Notes under the pieces: generated by a model | The model's input: only the letters and a program-made list of their open reading frames with translations | Databases searched by the model: none | Told to the model about the DNA's origin: nothing | Origin: Brienomyrus brachyistius | Taxonomy: Eukaryota; Chordata; Actinopteri; Osteoglossiformes; Mormyridae | Reading direction: 5' to 3' | Assembly (NCBI RefSeq): GCF_023856365.1 | Contig: NW_026042410.1 | Span: forward strand, 259,501-323,500 | Length of the DNA stretch: 64,000 nucleotides | Part shown: in pieces, positions 55,690 to 64,000 of the stretch | Layout: each line of letters starts with the position of its first letter | How positions within the stretch are numbered: position 1 is the first letter of the stretch | Made by a program: the position numbers and the translations under genes

Positions 55690-57010
55690 GGCTCTGTAAG
55701 AACACTACCATGCTCTTTTGTGTGAGTGGGGTGGGGGGTGTTAAATAAGATGAAAATGACAATGGCTGTACTTTTGTTATGTCAGTTGTGTTTCTATAGT
55801 CATTGTATCATATTCCACAAGCTTTTTATTCTACAAGATGTACAAGCCAGTCAGTGTATTCAGTGGGGTGTTCAGGAGTCATTAGGTTCTGAAAAATGTC
55901 TTGCATTTAAAACATAATGTACTTTTGAATACTTAAGTATTTTTAGATGCAAATACTCCAGTACTTTAACTGAAGTAAAAAATTAACTGAAAAACTTTGA
56001 GTATTATTTGACGAGGAGTATCTATACTTAACTCAAGTAGTGAAGTTGTGTACTTTGTCCACCTCTGTCCAAAAGTGACATACAGCTGTAAGCTGTTTGG
56101 GTTTGTTTGTCTGCTGAGTGCTTCTCTGCAGTGCTGCAGATGTTTCCACTGGTTAGATGCAGCTCAGGAAGACTGACCCACTGACTGCACTGTGCTGGAC
56201 TCACTTTGCAAAGAGTAAAAACCACACAGACAGAACAATATCTGCTTCTTGTAAGACCCTGTTTCCTCTCTACCTCACCCAGGTCACGCTTTCAAGTATT
56301 CAGCCTAAGTTATTTTATCCAAACAAGCCACCATTATTATTCATGCAGCTGGACATTTGACTGGAGCACATGATTGCTACATATCACTACTGTACATGGA
56401 ACGGAATGTACAGTTTTCACAACAGAACTTTAGAAAAGCAAAATTCTCATCAGTCCACATCTCTAACCACCACACATCCTAGGGCTCCCATTTATAATGG
56501 TACATTTTTGTTTTATTCACATTCTTTTTCATCACACAGATAAACACCATCCATTAATCTTACAGCATGTATCCTGGTCAGGGTGATGGGGACGACACCA
56601 CCTATATCGAGTGTGATTTAAGGCCAAGACCTTAAAAGGGAGAGTCAAGACTGAGGCTTGTTACAAGAGCAGTGGGGCACAAAACAACAAACAACATCAT
56701 TATGAATGTAAAAGAAATGGATGTATATATAAATATAGGGTAATAATAGAAACAAAAAATAAGAATATATTACATACAGAGGAATATTATAGGAATATTA
56801 AAATTAACTTATACACAATCCTTAACTTATACACAATCCTATTGCATGTAACATTATTGCTCATGTGCCAGATATTAGCCTCCCAAAGGAAGCTGCCACA
56901 CAGGGCATAATGCACTGGCTCAATGCAACACTGCACATCAGTGAATAAGGAGGAACAATATTGCAGATCAGCAGCAGATAGAAACTGTATCAGAAGACAG
57001 TGAACAGGGG
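55690..57010. other. mostly unassigned, possible decayed repeat pair
   Basis: 56140-56225 (tttccactggttagatgcag, aggaagactgacccactgac) has a diverged relative at 57585-57670. No Ig-coding exon was found here. AT-rich 56690-56830 is unassigned. Confidence 0.35.
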
Positions 57011-57016
57011 AAAAGT

Positions 57017-57445
57017 TCAATGAGCAGAGTGCAGATTATAAAGCCTGACTGCTGTGGGGCCCAATGACCTGCGGTACCGTTCTGTCACACGCCGGGTGTC
57101 TGAGTCTCTTACTGAAGGAGCTGCCCTTACGGGCCTCCATAGTCTGCTGGGGGGGTGAGAGGTGTCACATAAAATTGATGACAGCCTTGTTATCAGCCTG
57201 CTCTCATCCATCTACTCTACAGTGCCAAGGGACGCTCCTCCCTGATGATGAGAGGAGTCTAAGCATGTGGACATTTGGGATAATGTGAGTTCAGAACTGG
57301 ATGGTCAGCTGTACGACTTCCAGTCTGTAGGCAGACTCATCACCTTCAGTTATGATGGCAAACACAGTAGTATCACCTGCAAAATTCAGGATCTTCACTG
57401 GAGCAGCAGTGATTTGTGTAGAAATTGAAGAGAAGAGGGAGAGCA
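57017..57445 (-). mobile_element. LINE fragment (C-terminal ORF end)
   Basis: The minus-strand frame 57211-57017 includes LWRPVRAAPSVRDSDTRRVT then ERYRRSLGPTAVRLYNLHSA, which I read as a non-LTR ORF2 C-terminus. The text upstream to 57445 (tgatggcaaacacagtagta, tcagtgctgagggtcagcgt) looks like the same element in other frames. Confidence 0.5.
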
Positions 57446-57449
57446 CAGA

Positions 57450-58695
57450 GCCTGGAGGAGCTCAGTGCTGAGGGTCAGCGTGTCTGATGTGTGCTGTAAG
57501 CATACAGATGTCCTGCATTTGTGGAACATTTTGTTTGTGCTGCTGTTTATATGTGTTGTTGACGCTGCAGTCAGTAATTTTCCACTAGCAGTCTCACCTC
57601 TGCATTTTACAGGAAGACTGACCGACTGAGAGCAGGGTGTTTGTGTCTCTCTTCTCAGTGAGCGAAAACCACACAACCATCAGGTCCTCAGCTCAGGCCC
57701 ACTGCTTCACTAGAAAAACCACAAAGGGTATTTTTATCTAAAAGTGGGTGAGCAAGTGAGATGTTATTGACAGCATGAATTTGTCTACTAACATTTTAAA
57801 TTCAAACCTAAAAAGCAGTATGTCCAGGATGTCAGTAATTACATTTAGTCAGTATGAACAATTTGGGTGCAATAATATAGAATAATGTAGAATTTTGCAT
57901 AATTCAGTTAATACCAGTAAGATACCGATCATTAACACTATAAGGTCATGTTGCTGAATCTCATTGTTAAAGTTAAATGAATCTACGCATTTTTATACAC
58001 ACAAGACTGTGCTTAGTTCATCTTTCAGTCAAAATCACACAGTGAGGCAAATCTGACCATCTTAATTGTTTTTGCTTGTGTGGAATGGCATCCCATGCAG
58101 GCCTGTGCTCTGTGCTTCCTGGGACAGGTCCCACCCTCTCCAGACCCCGATGAGAATTAGTAGTCGCTGGATAAAAGATTGACAAAAGATAAAAATACAA
58201 AAGTCATTCTTGCTGTCTAACCTCTGATTACTGCATGACATTTCTGATTTCTGATAACTGATAAGTAGAAAATATGTTTAGTCTCTTGCTTGGTGGTAAG
58301 AAAAAAGGAGAACCACAAAGAGCACAGTCATTTTCAAGGTTATTTCTCACTGGTCAGTGTGAAAGGCTGCGTCATTAATATAACGCCGGGCTCAGCACAG
58401 TGACTGCACCTGCGCTGCACTGTAGAACACAAGCCAGGCTGCAGACCATCAGCCCTGAAAGTTAAAACAGGACTCGTATGTGTGTCATGTGGTGTTTAAT
58501 AAAAATTTACAGGACAGAACATAGTGGATTCAGTTTCCTTTGCTCTTACACTCCCAGTCCAAAGTGTGGCCACGACTGCTGTCAATGCATCTGTCTCTTT
58601 TTTCACCTTAATTTTTCACCTGTGTTATTCACCTTAATATCAAAAGGCTCCAAAGCAGTACAGTAATGCAGAACAAATATTGTAACTAACAAGGA
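57450..58695. other. unassigned
   Basis: Apart from the diverged relative of 56140-56225 at 57585-57670, no repeat or exon is recognised. Short frames at 58018-58200 (-) and 58478-58666 (+) show no motif. Confidence 0.35.
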
Positions 58696-58699
58696 AGTG

Positions 58700-59640
58700 G
58701 GGAGGTAATGGACAGAAGTGTTGGTTTTTGGTAACTCCACTCCTCTGACCTCCACTGTAATTTTAGGTTCCTTGGAACAATATTGTAAACCAGTCATCAC
58801 ACATCACACACATAAAGTCGACACCAACCTTAAGTTTGACACTCAGATAAGGTTAGTTGTCAAGTCAAGCTTTTTACAATTGAGGCAGTTGGCCAAAATA
58901 AAGCCAATTCTTTCTAGGCAGCACTTTGAGACAGTAATCCACTCTTTTGTCACTACTAGTTTGGACCACTGTAACGCCCTCTATGTTGGGGTTAGAGGCT
59001 CCACTATTGTTCACCTCCAGAAGGTTCAAAATGCTGCCGCACATGGAAATATGAGCATGTCTCCCCCATTTTAGCCTCACTCCACTGGCTGCCCGTACAT
59101 TTTAGGATTCATTTTAAAATTCTGTTATTTGCTTTTAAAGCCCTCAGTGGTCTTGCTCCATCTGACCTCTGTGAGCTGCTTCACCCTTACACCCCCACCC
59201 GCTCTCTCAGGTCAGCTGATCAGCTGTTCCTGACGGTTCCTAAGACTCAGCGTGAGCTTAGAGGGGATCGAGCCTTTGCAGTCGCAGCTCCTAAAATGTG
59301 GAATGACTTGCCTTTTCACATTAGAGAGGAATCCCCTCTGTCCGTTTTTAAATCTCTTCTAATCTCTTCTCCTTCACCTTTGACACATTGTGAGATGTTA
59401 ATTTTAATAGTAAATCTTATTTTAATCTTAGCCTTTTCTTTATTAATTAATTGATTTTTTTAAATTTTTATTAATGGCCTTTTACTCACATTGAATGTTT
59501 TGGTTTTTATTAAATTTCTTTTACTTCGTTTTTAAGTGTGTGAATGTTTTTATTTATTCCTTTGTGCAGCACTTTGGTCCATAAGGTTGTTTAAAGTGCT
59601 TTTCAAATAAAGAGCTGGATTGGATTACATTGGAAGATGG
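58700..59640 (+). mobile_element. L2-clade LINE, C-terminal ORF and 3' tail
   Basis: 58718-59074 reads NLKFDTQIRLVVKSSFLQLR, ILSRQHFETVIHSFVTTSLD and HCNALYVGV. The next frame reads SLHWLPVHFRIHFKILLFAF, LAPSDLCELLHPYTPTRSLR and FAVAAPKMWNDLPFHIREES. This is the L2 C-terminal sequence. The tail ends tgcttttcaaataaagagct. It is a second L2 copy, from a different subfamily than 33000-34318. Confidence 0.85.
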
Positions 59641-59649
59641 CTCAACAAA

Positions 59650-60090
59650 TCTCTTTCACAGAATGTAAAATTCGACAGAGGGCGCAAGGTGACATTCTGT
59701 CAGGGGCCCAGAATTTTTAGCTACACCTCTGTGTTACTGTGTTTTTTTTGTTCTAGCCATCAATAACTCTGGAGTTGCTATATCGCCACCTGGTGGTGAA
59801 AAGATCAGACAAAAATATGTACACATGTTACCAACAGTTTGAAATTGAAGTGCAGAGTTAACAGGTTTAATTAATCGTCCCCACGGATGCCAGTCATGAA
59901 ATTTGAGAATTGCAAATTAAAACACAGGAAAAAATCAGGAACACTACAAGATAAAATATTTAGCAAACACTCAATGTGCATCCAGGGTGACAAGGGACAA
60001 CTGGAGGATGATATGACAATCTGACAGTGACATTCACAGCACTTTATATGTTGCCAAAAACAGAAAAGGGGATTAAAATCAAGAATCAGA
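59650..60090. other. unassigned
   Basis: No gene or repeat family recognised. Confidence 0.35.
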
Positions 60091-60107
60091 AATCATGTAT
60101 GAGGGTG

Positions 60108-60382
60108 GGGCTGCTTGGTGGTGCAGTGATTAGCACTGTTACCTCCCACCACTGGGACTCAGGTTCGAGTCTCCGCCTGGGTCACATGTGTGGGGAGTTT
60201 GCATGTTCTCTCTTGCTAAATTGGCCGTAGGAGTGCATGTGTGTGTGAATGGTGTGTGAATGTGCCTTGCAATGAGCTGCCCCCCCGTCCTGGGTTGTTC
60301 CCTGCCTCGTGCACAGATCCTGCCAGGATAGGCTCTGGACCCCCCGCGACCCAGTAGCATAAGCGGTTTAGACAATGGATGG
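60108..60382 (+). repeat. tRNA-derived SINE with internal deletion and 13-bp target duplication
   Basis: Same family as 23192 and 31417 but lacking about 80 bp between gcatgttct and ttgctaaattgg. Flanked by atgtatgagggtg at 60095-60107 and 60383-60395. Confidence 0.92.
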
Positions 60383-60399
60383 ATGTATGAGGGTGAGTC

Positions 60400-60635
60400 A
60401 CAATGACGACAGCTGCTCTGTTGACTTGGTCCCAGGAGTCGTCAGCGTTGGTCTGCCGGGGCCCCCGTCCTGTCTGTGGAAGCACCCGTCTTGTTGGCTG
60501 TTCTCTCTGCCTGGGCCCCCTCTCCTGCTGCCTCACGTTTGGGTTGAAGTGGCTCCCCAGTGCTTCTGTAAAGCTCTTTGTGTATCTTAGAAAAGGGCTG
60601 TATAAATGTAACATTCATTCATTTATTCAAGGTCC
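60400..60635 (+). mobile_element. non-LTR retrotransposon 3' tail (tentative)
   Basis: Ends taaagctctttgtgtatctt, gggctgtataaatgtaac and (cattcatt)n, typical of fish LINE tails. The coding part is not visible. Confidence 0.45.
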
Positions 60636-60639
60636 CAGC

Positions 60640-61530
60640 CAGAAGAGTGCAGTACTACACTGTCCCCCACAGCCTGAATCAGCTGGATGTTATAGGATTA
60701 AGACACTTCCTGCATTAGGCCATTTACCCTCAGTGTATTTCCATACCCTGACAGGATGGATGACAATACTATGGCCCTAATTTTCAATACACAGTTTTCA
60801 CAGGAGTCTCACCCTCATCCACATTCTCTGCATTCCTTATCTCATGCTTCTTTGCCACCCGCATCTCCTCTGCCTGCTTTGTCTCATTTTCCCACAATTG
60901 AAACACCGTCCAATTTGTCTCTGTTTTAGTTCTACCACATTAGTCCCTGAGCAACCAGTCTGATCCCGTTCCTCTAATTTCAGACGCATCTGGCTTATCT
61001 GATTGGGACTGAAGCTGCTGTTACTAGGAAAACCACATTCGTCCCACTGGGGCAGGTCTGACACCGCGTCCTTCCCATATGTCTCCCATAATTGTTGTAC
61101 AGAATTTCAGCTGGAGTTCTTTCCCAGAAGCAAGTAATTTCACTTTAGCACCTGTTCAGTAAAAGTCAAGTAGGTCTTTAATGTTATTTTTAACTTTACA
61201 CAGTTGAGTATAGTACAGTTACAAAAGAAACTGTTTCCCTCGGACCAAGGTGCTACTTAAATTAACAGAAGACTAACACATACCAACCTAGCAACATACT
61301 GTATGGTGCATAATGAGCAAAAACTGTGCAAACATTGCAGGACAGTGCAAAAAGAGAGGACAACTGACACCAACGAGCACAAACAGCACAGTAAACCCAG
61401 TACTGAGAAGGCGCAGTTTGGTTGTCCAATGAGGTAGCAATAAAAATAAATAAAAGTAACTGTAAACATGGCGACAATAAGATAAAAAATAGTAGTTAAA
61501 TAATAAAGTGTGTTAATGAGTGTATGTGTG
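60640..61530. other. unassigned
   Basis: The minus-strand frame 61064-60837 has no domain I recognise. In another frame the stretch NWTVFQLWENETKQAEEMRV is helical and charged and may be a lost exon, but no family is assigned. Confidence 0.3.
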
Positions 61531-61534
61531 TGTG

Positions 61535-63140
61535 GTATCAGATTAGTCCCTGAGAGTTCAGTAGTCTGACGGCATGGGGGATAAAGCTGTTTGAGTCTGG
61601 CTGTAAAGGCCCGAATGCTCCGGGACCTATTTCCAGAAGGCAGGAGGGTGAAACGATAATGTGAGGGGTGGGTGGGGTCATCCACAATGGTGGTGGCTTT
61701 GCGGATGCAGTGTGTGGTGTGAATATCTGTGATGGAGGGGAGAGATATGTTAGGGTTATCTTCTTCTGAAGATGCGCTGGAAACAAACCAGTCTCTGAAC
61801 ACAGAACAACGCAGACAGCTGTGATGACGTTTTACTTGCTGCAAGGTGTAGGGAATCCACTTGCAGAGTCTCCGCAGTTTCAGCAAAATGATGGTTTATT
61901 GAACAGCAAAAATAATACAATGTAATACAGTGTAGAGACACACCGGGTACTGAAAGGCAGCTCAGATACAAATTGAAGACAGTTCTTCACCCCCCTTTAT
62001 ACCCAAAAAGGCCCTCCCCACCAAGGTGTTGTGTGTAGGTGTTGTGAGTGAATTTACATATAAAGAGTGACCCCCTGGAGTGTGAGGATCCTGAGACAGG
62101 GACGGGACAGGACAGGGTGGAGACTTTTATGATCATTGTAATTCAATTCTTATCACCTTATCTTATCCTCATCACCATAGTGGTGCCAACTGGAACCCCC
62201 ATTCTCTCCCTGGCTTCCCCCATGATCATAAATTCCTAACATTGTCTGCATTCAAATGATCAACCAAGAACCTTGGGACATTTTTACCACTTTTCCTTAC
62301 AAAGGGAAGCCCGGTCCTGACCTCGAGGTGTCAGCCTCTCAGTCGAACTCAGCCAACTTCGAAAGAGTAACTCCCCTCGCAGTGTCTTTTATTGAGGTAC
62401 ACAAACAGGATATGCAACTGACATTGAACATTGTTTGTCACCATATATGGGGTGGAAATATTCAAGCGACAGTTCTTGAGACGTGTTATTGCTCAATTAA
62501 GATCAAGCTGCGGCAGGGTGTTGTTTCTAAGCGTCTAGCAAAATGATGATAAAAAAAGTACATATTTCTCTAACACGATACTCCCAATGATTTTCTCACC
62601 TGTCATCACTATCTGTTGTAGGGACTTGTGATCTGAGGCGACACAGTTCTCAAAGCAGACCGTGATGCAGCTGCTCAGGGTGCTTTCAACAGTTCCCCAA
62701 TAGAGTGTGAGAATGGGAGATGGGCTTTTCTGAGCTTCCGTGGAGAGTAGAGGTGCTGCTGTGCTTTCCTTACTATGGAGCTGATGTTGAAGGACCTGGT
62801 GAGATTCTCCGCCAGATGGACAACAAGGAATCTGGTACTCTCTACGATCTCCACAGATGAGCCATCGATGTGCAGCAGAGAGTGGTCACTCTGTGTTTTG
62901 TGTTCTTCTAACGTCAACAACCATCTCTTTGGTCAACATTCAGAGACAGGTTGTTGGCTCTGCAGCAGTCCGATAGTCATCACACTTCCTCTTTGTATGC
63001 TGAGTCACCGTTTTTATTGATGAGACCCACAACAGTCTTGTCATCTGCCTGATGTTGATGATGGAATTCGAAATGTGCATTGCTGCTCAGTTGTGAGTCA
63101 TCGGAGTTAACAGCAGTGGGCTGAGCATAAAGTCCTGGGT
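61535..63140 (-). mobile_element. Rex-like LINE, 3' half, interrupted by an LTR-like insertion
   Basis: 63065-62980 reads ADDKTVVGLINKNGDSAYKE, including the catalytic ADD of the polymerase palm. 62920-62675 reads HSLLHIDGSSVEIVESTRFL and SIVRKAQQHLYSPRKLRKAH. 61757-61540 reads SLPSITDIHTTHCIRKATTI, VDDPTHPSHYRFTLLPSGNR and SRSIRAFTARLKQL. The order is normal for the family, but about 800 bp at 61775-62570 is foreign. Several frame changes make it inactive. Confidence 0.8.
61775..62570 (-). mobile_element. probable retroviral-type solo LTR nested in the LINE
   Basis: On the minus strand it starts near tgttagagaaatatg, has a TATA box in gggtataaagggg (about 62005-61993), and a polyA signal ttcaataaaccatc (about 61902-61889), then about 110 bp to the LINE junction. 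An AATAAA also occurs about 62390. It separates LINE blocks that are normally adjacent. Exact ends and target duplication could not be fixed by eye. Confidence 0.6.
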
Positions 63141-63159
63141 TCCTGCTACAGCGTCTGAG

Positions 63160-63483
63160 CAGTTGCCTTCGTCGCCCATAGCTCCTGCGCAGCCCGAGCA
63201 GCCGCCTCCGCTGCCCCCTGCGGCCCCAGAGCCCGAGCAGCCGCCGCCTGCTTTGCCCGTAGCTCCTGAGCAGCCGCCTCCGCTGCCCCCTGCGGCCCCA
63301 GAGCCCACGCCCGAGGCGCTCCCTCCGCCTCAAATGACTGTGCCCCCTGGGGCTCTTGTTCCTGGCCCCACTCCTGTCCCTGACCCAGCTCCAGACTTTC
63401 CTGCCCTAGTCCCCGAGGAGGTCCCGGACAGTCTGACCACCGTGTGTGCCACGCCCCCTGATTATCCACGTGTGCTTCCCTGA
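63160..63483 (+). mobile_element. proline-rich ORF end of the Gypsy-like element, second copy
   Basis: P/A/E-rich plus-strand frame (APEQPPPLPPAAPEPTPEAL) ending CATPPDYPRVLP, homologous to 15639-16652. Short imperfect repeats (gcagccgcctccgctgcccc) recur twice. It abuts the LINE at about 63140. Confidence 0.65.
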
Positions 63484-63682
63484 TCGTACCCAGCTGTGTC
63501 CGATTATTTTCAATCAGTCCTGTCTATTTGAGTTCATGTCTTACTAGAGTTCAGTGTCCGTCATTGAAGTCCGTCTGCGTGAGATGTTTCCTGCACCCCG
63601 TGTTCCTAATAAATCCCCGTATCCTGCCTGCCTTGCCTGTTTCCTGCCCGTCCGCCGCTCCCGTTAAATGGCGATCGTGACA
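63440..63682 (+). mobile_element. LTR attached to the proline-rich ORF
   Basis: gtgtgccacgccccctgatt, tcctaataaatccccgtat (polyA-type) and the end gcgatcgtgaca match the solo LTR at 44737-45013. The first 30 bp are diverged. The ORF runs into the LTR and stops there. Confidence 0.75.
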
Positions 63683-63689
63683 CAAGGCA

Positions 63690-64000
63690 CACGCACATCA
63701 AGTACCAATGCAGCAAATACAGATGAACAATTTAGGAGGAATACTAGTCAAAGGAAGGAAGAAAAGCAGCCCACCCTATCTCATGGTCACGGACACAAAC
63801 ATCAGGGAGTGTTATGAAGAAGACATCACACTTAACACCATTGGTTTTATGCAGTGAATTACACCAGAGAGAGTTTTTACATTCTAGCTGTGTTACGTAA
63901 CATTCCTCAGCCTTCAGGTTTTTTCCACACAATGCACGACATGCAGGGGTGCCAAACAAAACAGCGGAACTGCAGTGTAGCCAATTATTTGTTTCAGTAG
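63690..64000. other. unassigned window end
   Basis: A minus-strand frame at 63744-63959 shows no motif. No repeat recognised. Confidence 0.35.

Noticed and set aside
55405..55762. His/Thr- and Cys/Val-rich frames on both strands
   Set aside because: Produced by the (CA)n microsatellite at 55575-55684.

Overview
The window is vertebrate nuclear DNA, almost certainly from a ray-finned (teleost) fish. The basis is the mix of elements: tRNA-derived SINEs with an (ATGG)n tail, Tc1-like transposon ends, L2-, CR1- and Rex-like LINEs, hAT MITEs, Gypsy-type LTRs, and an ITIM-bearing novel immune-type receptor (NITR), a family known from teleosts. Genes have introns with GT/AG sites. No bacterial-style genes, rRNA, CRISPR array or complete mobile element were seen. 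The species cannot be determined by eye.

Three host gene loci are recognisable, none in a single long open frame. (1) 10550-12737 (+): a four-exon secreted cystatin-fold gene of the chemerin/RARRES2-like type with six cysteines. Exons 2-4 are intact; exon 1 carries an apparent frameshift after the signal peptide. (2) 43205-45193 (+): the last three exons of a Brachyury (T-box T, tbxt) paralogue. Splice phases still agree, but there is an in-frame TAG, a 277-bp solo LTR with a perfect 5-bp target duplication inside the last coding exon, and no T-box exons nearby. (3) 50705-54988 (+): a six-exon NITR-like receptor with two V-type Ig domains, one transmembrane segment and an ITIM tail. A 57-bp tandem duplication and a TAG fall at the end of the second Ig exon.

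The rest is a layered repeat landscape. 0-10 kb: MITEs, SINE and LINE fragments, and a 1.8-kb satellite of 46-bp units (about 40 copies) with a 690-bp, 15-unit higher-order period. 13-19 kb: duplicated repeats, a proline-rich retroelement 3' end, a Tc1-like end, and a roughly 220-300-bp AT-rich satellite that these appear to interrupt. 20-26.5 kb: a Gypsy integrase fragment, a possible stress-type promoter, and a foldback region with a perfect 102-bp inverted repeat and two tRNA-Glu-like sequences. 26.5-43 kb: a decayed hAT-derived gene, LINEs with a nested solo LTR, a decayed GPY/F integrase, and a long inverted duplication around a SINE dimer. 45-50 kb: a second decayed integrase gene, an LTR/PBS-like sequence with a perfect 36-bp hairpin, and another hAT MITE. 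55-64 kb: LINE remnants (one split by a probable retroviral LTR), a SINE with clean target duplications, and a second copy of the proline-rich retroelement end.

The genes do not form a pathway. What links them is decay by insertion and duplication; the nesting gives a relative order of events at several places.
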